The notes: generated by a model from the letters alone, not told the origin. DNA of 64,000 bases from Rachycentron canadum (GCA_038496675.1 CM076648.1:13334560-13398559), one strand, 5' to 3'. Counted from the stretch's first letter, positions 48,301 to 62,557 are shown. Program-made: numbers and translations.

Positions 48301-48303
<3 letters not shown>

Positions 48304-48821
48304 TACTCCATATGTTTCCAAGTATTTATTTTTCAGTGACTATAATTAAAGTTTAAATACCTTTCCAATTGCAACCGAATTCCTTCCATCAGATAAGCTG
48401 AAACAGAGGCCACAGGAACAGTATGCTTCCACTCTTTAAACCCATGAGGAGAGGGAGTTTTACCCCAGAAAACGGGGGGCCTGCAGCCCAGCACATCTAG
48501 CTGGCTGCCAGGGAGTGTGCACACATTTCCATAAACTGACATCCCTCACAACATAACATTTACAGTGGAAGAGAGGACAGAAATAAAGCCAAGCCTTCAG
48601 CACTTACTATCTCATTAACACCTTCATCTCGGTCATCCCTCTCTTCCCATCTCACCAGAATGCCAACATATCTGATAGCATCTGAAACTTGTTTTGGTGA
48701 AACCACTGTGTGCGCTGACTGATAAAAACATTGGGAATTTGGTCAATTTTTTACGCTCACATGTACATGTATTTTTTCCAGAGTATTAACGCAGTGGACG
48801 ATGCAGCTGTTTTTGTTGCCT

Positions 48822-51800
48822 TCACGCTTCGTTCTCTGTCGGTGGTGGTATGTTGTTAGCTGAAACCATGGAGTCTTGTTTGCGAGTCATCCTGTCCAGC
48901 TCAGCCTGGACATCAGTCAAACCCGGCTTCTGCCCTTGGAAAAAACAGGAGACAAAGCCCAAAAGTAATCTCCTGTAGCTTCTGTGTGTTTTCATAAATA
49001 ACAGTTTTATGTGGCCAGCAAGCAGATAGATGGGGGTTGGATGGTGATGTGGTCCCATGCTGAAGATTGGCGGCTCACCACCACAGTTAACACACATGCA
49101 AAACTAATCATCAGACAAAGGGATCATGTAGTCATGCATTATGCTTTCAGCTGGATCTCATAGAGATGTTAAAACTGCTCGGCGCTGGAACAAAAAGTAC
49201 ATGTCAGTGGTCTCAGACAGAGAGATGAGTTATGCAATGACTCCCTCAACATTGGGTACATTCAGCTATTTCACAAACAGCAATTGACTTTGTTATATTT
49301 ACAGAATATAACATAGTTTAAAAAAAAAAGTGCTGGAGCTGAAAAAAAGAACTGTTGACATGCAAAACAGCTGAGGTTACTCAACAAAAACAGATAAATT
49401 AGTTTAGCGGCAGAGCAGTGGGATATGACATGGAGTGAGTGACATTAGTTGCATGGGGGCACTTATGGTTGGAGGATTGGTACGTACAGGTCTGTCGCAA
49501 GATTCCTCAGATGACAGAAGTTCAGATAAAGAGAACAACTTTTCTTTTTTCCCTGTTTTAACCTTCTTTCTCAGGCTGTAGAGATAAAACTCCAGAAAGG
49601 AAAATCGTCCACAGCCTCTAGTAACAAAAGGCCCCATTTCTAACTCTTAAGAGTGTATACAGTCCATGTTGACAACTGTTTTGATAAAAGCAGAATTGCT
49701 AACCTGTAAGGAAGAAGGACTGATCTCAGCGAAAACAGCCTCCTTATTATCAGAGGTGAGAACACTGGAATAAGGAGTTGTACCTGTTTTCTTGGCAGAC
49801 CCTTGCACGCCAGCTCCGACTGCTCCAGTTCCTGGGCTCCCCGGGGCTCCAGTCTTTTTACTCAACAGACTGTTGAAGAAGTTAGCCAGCACTCCCTCAT
49901 TTGCAGCTCCCCCTGTAAGAGAAAATATGGCAAATTGTTATTAATGACAACTTAATAATGGCCATCATCCACCACACTTTATTGCAGAGTTGTTAGTTAC
50001 CTTTGTAAAACAATACTACTGAGAACACAGGATGATTACTAAGAGATTGTCTTGGATTAATGCCCAATATCTATACTATTGTGATCTCAAATGTATTGAT
50101 AAAGTTGATTCATATACAGAGGACTGTCTTTTTTTTTATTAAGTTTAAAAAAAAAAATCTATACAATTTATATTTAACTCTAATAACTAGATCACAACAC
50201 ATGGGGGTTAACAGAACTGGAGACAATCTATTTGTTTTTTTAAGGTGGTATCCAATAGCCACCTACTGCAATCACTGATGGCCAAAGTCAATATTTCCAC
50301 TTAAGGGGGTTGTGCAGGAATGTGAATTAAATGACTTGCTACCATTTGAGGGCAGCATTGCAGCATTTTGGGAGAAAGGTTTTTTCATTATAGCCAAAAG
50401 ATCAAAGATAAATGGAAGTGGCTCAGATCAATGTGTTTTTTTTCCCCCAAAGGTCTAAACATTTGTTTTAATAAAAATGATGAATGACGAAAAAATCCTG
50501 AAATCAGAAGAAAGGACTGTGCCCTTGAGAAAGGGTAGCAAAGTATCATTCTCAATAGCTAGCAATATTAACTAGCATTAAATTAGCAGTCGTAGAGCTC
50601 CCACCTTTCATGTTAGGGTCAGGCTTTTTGACAGCAGACATTGGTGAGCTGGTGACGGTGGGTTGGCCAGCACGACCTGCAGGTCTGGGAGACCCTGAGG
50701 CTGGCCGTCCTGGAGACTCCTGCAAGACAGAAACCAGAGCAAGGCTGTGACAAGTAAATCGCTTAATTTATCTATACAAAAGAAAACTGATGCACTTGAA
50801 AGGAAAAGGAATAACAATACTAAGACTACACATTCAATAGATGTTAGGACACTTACTGTGGCCCCTCTTGTTGGTGTGGCTGGCTGCTTCGCTAACAAGG
50901 ACTTAAGAGAAAAGAAGTTAAGTGAGTGGGTTAATTCCAAAAACAGGTTCCGCCTCAAATGAAAATACGTCAAAATGGACACAGCAAAAAATTTGGGGTT
51001 GACCAAGTTTAATTCTTTTGGAAGTCTAATTTCTTACATACATGTTTTTAACGTTTATCTCATTTTGAAAACCAGCACATGTATGGATAATAAGGAACTG
51101 GCCTTTTCCACTCCTGCAAACCTCCTGTACATGCTTGAATTTAAATGTTAATAAATTTCAACAATTTTCATACCATTAAATTTTTAGACAACACAGTCAC
51201 TCGTTGGCTAGAGACAGAAATCATAAAATATGAAGGAAAGGTAAAGACGTACCTGTTGCTTCATCAGGAATACTTGCTCATCCTCTGCACTTATCTCTTT
51301 GTCATGAACCAGCTGTCAAGAAGCGCAAAGCAGAAAAAAAAGCCATAATGAAAAATTGTGTAAGATTTCAATGCCAATAAACTCTGGAATACTTACTGTC
51401 ATTTCAGTTTGTAGCGTCAAGCTCAAAGTTTACGTTTAGTATTTTTAGTTTTTGCACTGTCGTACCTTCCGTACTGGAGGCTTTGTGATAAAATCTTCGA
51501 ATGGATCTTCAGGTCTGACTGTTGTGATGTTTTCATGCAATATCCCAATTTTCTTCTCATTATCCCATCCAGCTGGACTGAAATTAGGGGAGAAACTGTT
51601 CAATTACACCCAGTAAAATGACATCTGTTCTGTTGTTGACAATTATGTGTAGTATTCCCTCTGAATAAAATTGAGAATTCACACATTCGTATGTCAACAA
51701 AACTGAAAGAAATATGAAAAGTGCACAGTCCGCACAGCAACAATGTTATTTAAATGTTTCAGTCAAGACAGTCATGGTAAACTAAAAACATTAGCACATC

Positions 51801-54800
51801 TCTAGCTTCACTTACATAAACACTGCATCCTTTTCCACCACTAAGGCAGGTGTGGTGAACTGGAACTCATACATCTTATGTACTATATATTTGTAAAGCA
51901 GATCCAGGTTCTTCTCCTCTTTGACTGAAGTATAGATCAGACCAGCCCCATCTATTCAGTTCAGTTAAGGCAGCAATTCTTGGGGTAAGGACATAGTTGG
52001 TAGACTAATTGATTGACAAACGTGAAATGTGATTAAATGACCATTAAATTGGATTAAAAACAAGTATTAATAGGATACACTGTAAGCAAAATCTCCTGAT
52101 GTGGGACTGGATGAAATCAAAGTGCTCCTCTCTGTAGTCATGCTCCTTCTCTAGTACACCAACTGCATCACACTGAAGAATAAAAAATTGAGAGAGGGGA
52201 AAAGAGATCAATATTTTAATAAACAAGGAAATGCCTGCCTTCACATACATAGAAACAAGGTAATACTGTTCTCTGCATTGATTTAAGTCAGAAAAAAGAT
52301 TTTATTCCTTGACATATCTAAAAATTTGTCAGACCTGAGTGGGAGAGAGAGGCAGGTGCACTGCGCACCAATATGGTCCCCTTCCAGGACTTATTGGGTT
52401 GTGTTGGTTTTTTGTGCAATGCAGCTACTAAGATAATTTTCAGAAGTCAATAACATCACAAAAAATTTTAGATGGACAAATTATTTTGCTGTTGCTGTGT
52501 TTACATCAATGCTGATTGGAGCCAGGGCCAATAAACATCCGTCTCCACTGCAGAGTCATTTGACCGAGGTCTGAATGCCGATTGTGGCCTTTTCCATTGC
52601 TGACAAAAAGCCCAATGGGTTTTTTTGACCAGTGGAAAAAGGGGCTACAGACACCTCCACAATACGGCGCATCATTAGTACATGGTGCAGCCTCCTTTCA
52701 TAACAAAGGGGGATGTGCAGATGCGGTTTTACAAAAACATGTCAAAAGATCTTGTTTTTTCATATCTATTGCTAAGTGATATTGCAATTAAGCTCTGGAA
52801 AGTATCCTTCTTCTGAAAAGCCAAGTACACTGACAAGAGCTAGACAAAGGCACCAAAGATGAAAAGGGTAAATTCACCATTTTCTAGTTAAAGCAAGCAT
52901 GTGAAACTCTGCTGATTGCTACACTGTGTTTTTAACACTAGTTTTTGCCTGGAGGTTTAACAAGCAAGCATAATGGCAGCTTTTTATTAGAGGATACGGC
53001 CTCACAAAGCATGGCATAAAAGTTAAAAAAAAAGAAAACGCACTAGAAGGAAATGGACACACTCTACATTGGGTCTGAGCCTGAATGTGCTTATCATGGG
53101 AGAAATTCAAGAATCCTTGAGATGAAAACAGCTGTAAAACCAGCTGTCAAGGTGTTAAACTGGGCTTTCAATGCCTTTTCATCTCAGGCAATTCTGGGCG
53201 AATTAGAGACTATATGTACCGACTGACTAGAAGCAGAGGTGTTTAAAAAAAGTTTAAAAAGCAGAAACAGGACATTACTTAAGGGGTGTGCCTTATGATC
53301 TTTATATAATATAATTCCTTGCCTTTTCTGAGGATAATGTTGAAGTAAGAGCATTTTGAGGAACTAAAACCCAGTAGTCACTGTCTGTGTCCCTTTGGGG
53401 GAAATAGCAGGTATGATGTTGAATTTCTAAAAACAAACTGTAGCAGCTGCATGTGCAAATTATAGGAAATGGCACTTATGAGAAGTTATGAGAATTGTTA
53501 TTCTACGGCCATAAGGTTTAGGAGTTGAACTACATAGACATGATTAAATACCCCATTCAATTATTTGATATTGATATTTTGCCTTAAACACAAGTACATC
53601 TGAAAAGCTTTGATTGATTGATAAAACCCCTTAGAGCAAAAACTAAACACTAGTTGTCTCTAGATATGGTTATGACTTCACACATCAGACTTTTACGACT
53701 GTAGGAATTATTTACCTTTGTGCAAACTATTAGCACTGGAATGCCCAGGTTGTATGTGAGTGTGTTGTCCCCAAGTGGTAGTACAACAGCCTCGTCTTCC
53801 CCAGCTGTTGGGGCCCGTCTCTGTGGAGAGGATGGGGTGGCATCCTCTGGTTCTGTGTACTCTTGGAACGCTTTCACCACTAGTGGGAAAAACAAAGGGA
53901 GGAAAAAAAATATGAATGCACATGAATCCAATTAAAAAACATATGATTAATTCAGTTTCCAGTGTCTTTATCTGCCTGGTCATGTTTTGACACACTAGAG
54001 TTGTTCCCCTCCTGATGCTAGTATTGGAAATGCCTCGGAAATGAGATAAAATAAAATACTAAAATACTAGATCGGGTATCAACATTGACATTTTTCTAAC
54101 AGCTAACACTCATGCTAATATTACACTGTTTTACGAATTCTTCTTTGCTGCTCTATAACCGTGACCTATACAAGTAGTTGCTGCTAACAGCAACTACTGT
54201 TTTAGAGCAGCTAAGAATAGATTTGTGGTAAATAGTGCAATCTTAGCTGCAAGCAAAATACACCATTTGCCAATATTTCACTCTGGACTGTCCCTCTAAG
54301 AAAAAGACAACATATACTGTATGCAAGGTTGTAATTTCATAGGGGAGGCGCTACCGTTGCCAATTTCAATAGCTGCAACATTATAAAGCACTGAAAGACA
54401 CATCACACAAAAGACCACGATGAGTTTACCAATGCTAAGGGAAAGAAACTGGACAAACTGCAGCAGGAAATGCTACATTATATATCATTATGTTCCTCTG
54501 GGCATAAATAAAAGTTGAAACCGACAGTACTTATGGAAACCTTCCCTTTGTATCCAATGAAAATGCCCTTTTCCTCTAATTGGTGTCCAATAGGTTGGCA
54601 CTTTTGAATGGCTTTCTGAAATATGAGCCATTCTAAAATGCATTTATAAGGGGTAGATTGATAATCTAATGGTATGGTAATAACAGCATTAAGCAAACCA
54701 ATGGGAGTTCTTGTGGTCTCCACTTACTACCTCTGCCCCAACATGTCAATTGTTGAGGTGCACATCATCTTGGTGGAACCTTGTAGCCCCTGATGCAGAA

Positions 54801-56239
54801 CTATGGCTCTGCTTTTATTTATTTATTATTCATGTGCTCAAATTTAGCTAAAAGACTCAAACAAATCTTTACTTGCTCCTGTAATCTAATGTTATTCTGA
54901 TTCTTATTTTATTATGACTGGAAGAAATCGTTTTAACTGCACTAAATTTTTCACCGACTTGGGTGAAAGGCAAAAAAGATAAATAGATGGCATCTTGCAC
55001 TTTCCTGTTGTGCTGCCCCAGCTTTCCAGACAGTTACAAAGCTGTGGTGGGAGATGGTGGTGGTGGTGAGGGGTTTAAAAGCAGGAAGCTTTGGCCTACT
55101 TCCTCAGGAGCTTCGGGAATGCAGTTGGGGACAGCCCACAAAGCAGGATAGACTTGATCCAACTCCTTTACTCTGGGACATGGGATTTAGTATATGGGAC
55201 AAGAACTGAAAAAAGTGAACCCTTATTGGATACAGGATTACACAAATCCAGTGCATATGTACAAATGTGTACATTTGGGCAAAAGGGCAGAACTGAAGAT
55301 GCTGATTAAACACCAACAACAAGAGGATTTGTGTCAGGCCATTTCCCCCCTGCTAAAGTTTATATAGAGAGAACATCTGAGCCCAGACTGACAAAAATTT
55401 TAATGACTGCTAAAAACCTCAGATTTTCATTTAATTCTCTCCAGCAGAGAGATTTAAGATAACACTGGGGGTCTGATGGGCCTAGACATGGTATACAACT
55501 ATGACATTTAATGAATCATTTAGGAATTACAATTTTTTTTTGTTTTGTTTTGGATATTGTAACAGTCATACACACACAGACACCACTCAAACACTATTTT
55601 CACTGCCATTCATTTGTCATGGCACCCAGTCTCCACCACAAGCAGTTGAAGGAGCAGTGGATTATGCTGAAGGAAAGGCCTGAGTAGCTCATATGGAGGC
55701 TTTGATACTTTGTTTTTGCAAGGAAAACATCAATCTCTGATTTCAAGTCCCCAGGTTGTGAGCATTTGATGCCAGGTAGATATTTTGGGTGGAGTGTCAC
55801 TTAAATACACAGTGTAAGAGACAAAGACAGACTTTGACCCACTAACTCCAATTTATCTGTTGCACAAACAAAGGTGTGCATTTCTACACATGGCTAAGGA
55901 CTATAAATTAAATATACGGCCCTTAAATGGTACCTCAAAGAGTATCATATCACAAAGGAATAGTCCTGTAATAACCATTGAGATCTTTACTGTGTATATT
56001 ATGCAAGTAAATATGTGTATCTACATATAAATGTGTCTTTTCCAACCAATAAAATTTCAAATAAGCAATTAACTAAGCAAAGGTCTCACTGGCTATTATA
56101 GGAGGAGCCCAGGTTTTACACCAGTCTTAAAGCATTTACTAGTAATTGCTGTTGTCTGGTTACTTGCCTCTGACCTAGAGATAAAACCAAAACAAAATAC
56201 CCAAGATGTTTGTCTACCCACAATTCCTAAACACTGCAG

Positions 56240-56279
<40 letters not shown>

Positions 56280-59200
56280 TCTTGTTACTACTACAGAAGT
56301 GAAATATTTCTTATTTCAAATGTGTAGTCCAGGCAGCACTAAGCTTATCATGCAGCTGTAATTTGACTTGGGACTCAGCAGCCAGCCTACTTCAGTTACA
56401 GCACAGCAGGAGTCAGAACGTCCAGCCCACTAACTGTTTTCAGACTCGCTCAGTTTACGTCCCATCTTTTCCCTGACGCTGCTGTTGAAGGGGAGGGAAC
56501 CATGATGCAAGATGCCTGCAAGACTCTCATGCACACTGCCAGACTGTCTGTCAGCCCCTCTCTTTCTCACTCACACACTCACATCCACAAGTATGTAATT
56601 TGACTAGGTCTCGCCAATGTGCTACTGACACCACATGATCATGGTCACCACTGTTTTGCTGGAAGATGCTTTACGTCTCAGCGAAACTGTAAATATAACC
56701 ATGTCAGTGGGTGGGTCCAAAAATCAAAAAGAGAGAAAATTAAGCTGCAAAAATTGTGAGGACTCAAAAAAAAAAAAAAAAAAATCATTAAAACTACAAA
56801 TTAACAACTTTATTAAGACTCAAGCCAAAATCTAAATAATTAATAATTAACTTCTTTTTACATCTTTGGGTAAATTTGTTTCAACTGGACTAAGAACTTG
56901 ACAGCAACTTGAACTGAAATATGTCAGTGAAACAAGTTCTAAATGTGGACCCATTCAAAGTCATTACACTTAAGTGTTTGTAATTAACAGAGTACTTTAG
57001 TCATCACTTGGCTACCAGATTCCCCTTTCCATTTCACATTTGCCAGCACACTAGACTACTTGTTACCACTTGTCACTGTTTCAGCATGTAACATGTTACA
57101 TTTCTAGACCTGTTCTGTCAAATGTGTCTGCAATAATTATACATTTTGACTTTGTGATAAGTCATTTCAGACTTATAAGAGCAACAGCAGCAAGCAAACC
57201 TTGGAGGCAGTCAAGAACCCTCTGCAAAACCCTGCAGGCTGAACTCACTTTTCTGAAAAGCAACAACCTTTCCAAATACAAAAGAACTGTTCATAAGCAA
57301 GAGATGATAATTTCTAAATTTAACAGGAGAACAGCATCTGAGTACATCACACTCATTGATTTGGAGATCTTGCCTCCAGCCAGAACACACAGCTGAGGAT
57401 CATGGGCCTCTCTGATGATGACCTAGAAACAGCCATGACAATGTGTAATGCTGTGCAGTGTTTCTCCTTCTCTACTCAGTGACCAATCTCTCCATTTTCC
57501 CAGAAGGCAGTGAGCAAGCAATCTCACTCTTCTTATGTAAGACTCCCATTACTTGCACCCCAGGATGCGTTAGGCACCTTTCCTGAGTGCTGTTTCTGAG
57601 GGATGTATGCACGTCATATTTCAATCGAAGTCTCAGATTTCCACATGCCGAGACTTAAAATGATTACCTTTACAAATTGCCACCTGATATCAATCTTAAC
57701 CAACGATCACCTTTCACATAACATAGAGCTGTTTCGATGTATGCTAGTCACTGCCATTAGTAGCAATTTAACTCTTAGTGAAGACTCCATTGATCAAATT
57801 CAATTCAGACTTAATATTTTGATGTTCATTTCACATTTGTTAAATATTTAACCAGGAAGAGGCTAGATCCATCATAAAAATGTACATGTTCTAATGATGG
57901 GACTGTGGGGGTACTTTTGGTGTAATACAAGCAGAGATTGTTACAATACCATACCTCTAAAAATAAAAGTCCATTGTTAATTTTCTGAACTGAAGAGCTA
58001 CTGAATTGTTTCATTTTAAAACCATGCACAATGCAAGACTTTTAGGTAAATAATTTTCAACTGTAACTTACTTTTCTGCTCCATTTCTTTCTTGTCATCA
58101 GGAGAGATTTTGAGCTTGTCCACATGGCCACGTAGCACACTGGCCCACTTCTGTAGTGACTCCATAATGGTCCAGGGTCGTGACATGTCCGCAACAAACA
58201 CTGCTAGACAGTCAGGTAGTGACTGAGCTGAGACAGCAAACTTAAGTAGGCCCTTGTGGTATACATCCCCATCCAGGATCCACACATTACACCGAGTAAG
58301 GTCTGCAAAGGAACAGAAAAATACTAGTTAGATACAAGCAACACAATCATTGTTTTTAACTGCTGCTATTTTGTAAAGGCTATGGATGTACAACAATGAC
58401 AGACAAAGGTTCGGGAGGTAAACTCACCATCTCTCTCCTCATCATGGACGTTTAGGTACAGATACTCCAGTCCCCTCCCTTTCTTGTTGTGATCAGTTCC
58501 TTGGAGTTTGGCCATAAGTGATGTTTTTCCTGATCCATCCTCACCTGTGAAAATTTGATTTATCAGCCAACACATAATTTATTAGTATTAACAGATGCGG
58601 TAGTACTGATAAACACTATTATTGATATTTTCATAATGAATATTATTTGTAAATGTACAAATAAAATCATAATTTCATCTTAAAGTCTAAAAGCATATCC
58701 AGACTTAACAAATGAAATGGCTACTCTCGAGGTTTGATGGCTGTCAAAGGCTACAATGTCTCACTTACATTGTGTGGGCCCAAAGCATTTTTGGAAGTCC
58801 CACGCAAGTAACCCCACCCAAGAAGACCTGATCTGTATTTTTATGTTTATTGCATACTCTGTTCAAAATTTCCAGGGAGCCCAAAGTGCCGAATGTTTGA
58901 AAAGTCTGAAGGGTTTTACTGTGCTAGCACTACCTTCCGTGAATTCACTGTCATTGTGCCGTTTGCAGGCCCTCCACTCCCCTCGGGGTGCACTGAACAA
59001 CCTGCAGAAGCACAGACTTTCACACATGTGGCTTAGGAAATACTTACCAAACACCAGGATATTTTTTCCAGATGGCAACTTTGAACTCGATCTAGTTGAA
59101 ACATCACTCAGTATCGAGGTCCTACAAGAAATAACGAGACGAATTGAGAAAAAACAGGCAGACAGAGGTGTAGCCATTAAACTGCCTATCAAGTGGCAGT

Positions 59201-60040
59201 TGACAGCTCCCCAGCTCGGGACATAGGTTGCTGCCATAACAGTAAGTGGTCAGCTAGCGTCACATAACAATTACTCGTGATTTTAGTTCAATATCAGATC
59301 GGATTATTTCATTTTCTGCTGCCTCAGTGGTGTGTTCACGACAACGCAAAAAACAGGAAATGATAAGTCATCTCCACTGACCGGTGCGTTAGAAATAAGT
59401 ACTTAAAACTAGCTAAGGATCTGAATCCGTGAAATCTGAAGTTGAAGCCTCACAAGAGTACAATCAGGAATGATAAGCATTGCCTAAAGCCAATATTATT
59501 TTCTCCATACTTGTTACATTGTTATCAGGTTAGGTGTTAGCTTGTTAACATTTTCGTTTATGTTCCTGTTAGCTTGTTGTATCTGCATAACGAAGCTAAC
59601 TAGTACTTAGCTGTTGTCCAGACACAACGTGTCAAAGCCCCTGACAGTATGAATGTCCCTCTCAGACTTGACTCGTTAATTCAACAACAGTCCTTGCATT
59701 AGTAAATGGACAATCTCGGTTAACTCCAGTGTCGCTGATCAGCAGTAGCCCGGTTAGCTGACGTTAGCGGAGCAGCTAACACCAGTAACGTTAGCACACA
59801 GAGCGCCAGCTTCAGTTGGTGCTAATGTTCCTGCTAGCCGGACCGGTGTTTGATAGGGATCAGCCGGCAGTGACAAAGCAGAACCGTAGCGGCTCCGCTT
59901 TGACACAAAAGGCCTCGACAAGCTTGAAGTCGTCTAAAGAAAAGCACAACTTGCCAAAGGTTTTGTCCTTCTTCCTCTTCGTTGTTATTCTCGCATGCTC
60001 CGGCTGCGCCCGGGAGCTGTTTCTCCAGAACGGGAGCCAT
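48822..60040 (-). CDS. dync1li2: dync1li2, cytoplasmic dynein 1 light intermediate chain 2
   Basis: Subunit of cytoplasmic dynein 1 that binds the heavy chain through a Ras-like domain and activating adaptors through its C-terminal tail. Thirteen minus-strand exons: 60040-59955, 59121-59048, 58544-58428, 58302-58072, 53879-53716, 52172-52079, 51951-51816, 51577-51466, 51312-51253, 50901-50857, 50719-50605, 49912-49784 and 48934-48822. They total 1476 nt, 491 aa; human LIC2 is 492. The start [14 protein letters not shown] and EEEEGQNLW fit the family. The P-loop GEDGSGKTS lies at about residues 54-62, then [29 protein letters not shown] and [20 protein letters not shown]. The adaptor-binding tail keeps [17 protein letters not shown] and [16 protein letters not shown], ending TENEA. 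Intron 1 uses GC-AG (TTTG|gcaagt); a GT alternative breaks the frame. It is the LIC2 rather than LIC1 paralog by its ends and by its neighbour cmtm4. Confidence 0.96.
52173..53715 (-). other. dync1li2 intron 5
   Basis: A 1.5-kb intron with no supportable feature. The stretch 52500-52740 is more GC-rich than its surroundings and may be an old repeat, but I cannot identify it. Confidence 0.5.
53880..58071 (-). other. dync1li2 intron 4
   Basis: The largest dync1li2 intron at 4.2 kb. It contains a 32-A run (56242-56273), a second A run near 56767-56783 and AT-rich sequence. No nested gene is seen on either strand. Confidence 0.65.
56242..56273. repeat. Poly-A run, 32 bases
   Basis: Pure A run in dync1li2 intron 4. 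Confidence 0.95.
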
Positions 60041-60200
60041 CTTCTCTTTCTACAACCACAAAGGCAAGGCCCTGCTGCTGGGACACCTCTAGCACCGCCT
60101 TCACACAAGTAGACGAGGGTATGTTACATTCATTGGCCGCGACGCCGCGCAGGCACCACGAGTCCACCTTTAAGATTTAATAATCACTGCAAGAAAGTAA
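60041..60200 (-). promoter_or_regulatory. dync1li2 promoter region with CCAAT box
   Basis: Directly before the dync1li2 ATG. A minus-strand CCAAT (ATTGG at 60132-60136) lies 92 bp upstream of the start, next to GCGGCGTCGCGG-type CpG-rich sequence. The start codon context GAGAAGATGGCTCC also resembles a YY1 site. Confidence 0.5.
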
Positions 60201-60721
60201 TTGGTTTTGTTCAATATGCACCAAAAACTACATACATACATAAAAAATGAGGATTTGACAGACGTACAATATTTCCGGTTTTCTTGGTTTAACAAGGGTT
60301 CAAAGAATAAATCAGTTCTGGCAACATGCCAATAAATGATGTCATAGCAGGTTTCTTTACTTTAACGGCTGATAGAAAACACGGAGCGATTATCAACCAT
60401 TACCCTGTGGCCAGAAGTTCAAAATGCACATGACAGAGCCGTCATGTCTGATTCGGTGTGGATTTAAACTGTAATCCTTGACCCTACATCTATAGTTTCA
60501 CCAGTTTCAGCTAATTCTGTTCTTCACTTCTGCTGGTCTCCACCATGCAGGCAAAACAAAGTGATTGGAGTTTGAGTGGGTGCCATGGTAACCCTGCAGT
60601 CCAATAAACACATACCTTCAGGGTATCCATAGATACAGTCGGACACATACCACTGATTCAAAAGCTGCTTTATATCAATGGATGTTGACCAAGAATGGTT
60701 TAGTGGGCTATTATAGGCAAT

Positions 60722-60725
60722 AAGC

Positions 60726-60794
<69 letters not shown>

Positions 60795-60804
60795 ATGTAT
60801 ATGT
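60722..60804. repeat. CA-TA-GT palindromic microsatellite
   Basis: About 34 bases of CA, then CATATATATATG, then about 28 bases of GT. The arms are reverse complements, so the tract can fold into a long hairpin or cruciform. Confidence 0.9.
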
Positions 60805-61532
60805 GATACACTAATACATCTGACAGCAAAGAGTTATATTTCAATTGATTTGCTTTCTTGAAATTTGTGTGTCAGACTGCACACAATCTTCACATTTGTA
60901 AACCTTAAAGGGCAAGAGTGTTTCTGCAAATACTGCATATGGTCATTTTGTGCCATGTAAAAAAAAAAATAAAAATACAGTAACTTTATCTATATAATAT
61001 TTTTGGTTCATTCAGCAAAGTCATTCCAGCCATCCCAACATTAGGGATCTCTTTATTATTCCTAATGCATTGAGGCAGGACTGGATGATGATGACTTACA
61101 TACAACACTGAGTCACACTTTGGTTTGGTGGGAAGATGCAAAATATATTCCAAATTTTCCAAGGTTGAAAACATTAATACTGACATGATCATTTATCATT
61201 CATTTTTTTTAATCATGCCAGTGACTCATAGTACAAGAAAATTAAATAACCTTGTCTGCCTTTTGTAGTAATAAAGTAGCTCACATTAATAAAACATTAC
61301 AAGAAAAAATACATGACAATAATAAAAATCCAATCAGGAATACACACAATTTATTAAAAAAAAAAAAACAAACAAACAAAAAAAAAACGCCAGGATAATT
61401 TTGATAGGCTTCAGGCATAAATGTGGATCGTTTGTGGAACATTTTTTTTAACCATGTATTTTTTTCGTTTTTGAATCACTCTTTGGTCCTTTATAAATGA
61501 ATCGGACTCATAACAGTTGTCACAAAAGGTCT

Positions 61533-61546
61533 CCAGTAGATGGTGC
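61533..61546 (+). promoter_or_regulatory. CTCF-like site (candidate)
   Basis: CCAGTAGATGGTGC matches 13 of 14 positions of the CTCF core consensus CCASYAGRKGGCRS. It lies 1.5 kb upstream of the dync1li2 start. Confidence 0.35.
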
Positions 61547-62557
61547 TATTCATACCTTCTTTTATTTCACTGTTACATTTTATGATGCATAAATGTTATG
61601 ATACACAAATAACATTAAATATTATTTGTATATAATGAATTTAATATTTTTATGTCATTTATGTATCATGTATGTATGTATGTATTGAAACTAACTATTA
61701 GTATGTACATGTATAAATTTTATAAGAGTGTTATTTTTCTGAACTATAGGACACAGAGTTTCAAGTAGGTCATTTATCATGTTACCTGTGTATTTGAGTT
61801 AGTGCGCAGGTGTCATTCTTCACATGCAATGATATCATTGCTAACATTTTCAGCTGGTGAGGAAGTATATACTAGCTACTTCCACTGTACGTTCGCTGGG
61901 AATTCAACACAATCCCAGCAGTTTGACACATTCCTGCACACACTCACTCTTGTGGAGCTATTGGTCCATTACATGTTGCATCACCAAACACCTGTTTCTG
62001 TATATCTTTAGCTAACTTGTGTCAGAGCTGCAGACAAATGAGTCTTGGACATTAAAAATATGGTAACTGGGCGTTTTCCAAGGCCTTCACATGTGTCTGT
62101 GAGCCTCTGTCTATGTGGAGCAGAGAGATTGGCTGGGACAGTGGTTATACTCCTAGGAATGCATTCCAGAGCTTTTGCATCATGTGAAACTCAGCTTTTG
62201 CTGCCCTTTTGTCACCATTTAGCTGTGCTGCCAGCAGGATAAACAAACAAGATTGGGTTTCATTCTCTTGTAACTGATAACTGGGGAACAGAAACATTAT
62301 ATAAAAGAGTTTATCTACGTTAAATAAATATTTTTTTAAGAATCAGGAATGCTTAATTTGTCATTAACAGAGGGTTAATGACTACTTCATACACAGTTGT
62401 AATGAATATGTCAAATATCTGACACATAAACACTGTGACTAGACATTTGCATCAAACATAAAAATTGTGTAAACACTGTAAAGAAAGACTGCTATGATGT
62501 ATATCACCCAATAAGCTTTCTTTGTGCAGCCATTGTGTAGTGCTAACAGCTCTTGTA

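Larger units (their letters stand above)
45341..48821 (-). other. dync1li2 3' UTR (maximum extent)
   Basis: Non-coding region between the dync1li2 stop and the farthest likely minus-strand AATAAA (45341-45346). A nearer one is at 48325-48330. It includes a 36-A run (47690-47725) and a T-rich run (48264-48300). The A and T runs give false open frames. Confidence 0.5.

Noticed and set aside
49404..49637. Minus-strand open frame after dync1li2 exon 12 as an extra exon
   Set aside because: No suitable splice sites in phase; exon 12 joins exon 13 directly and gives the conserved TGQK sequence.
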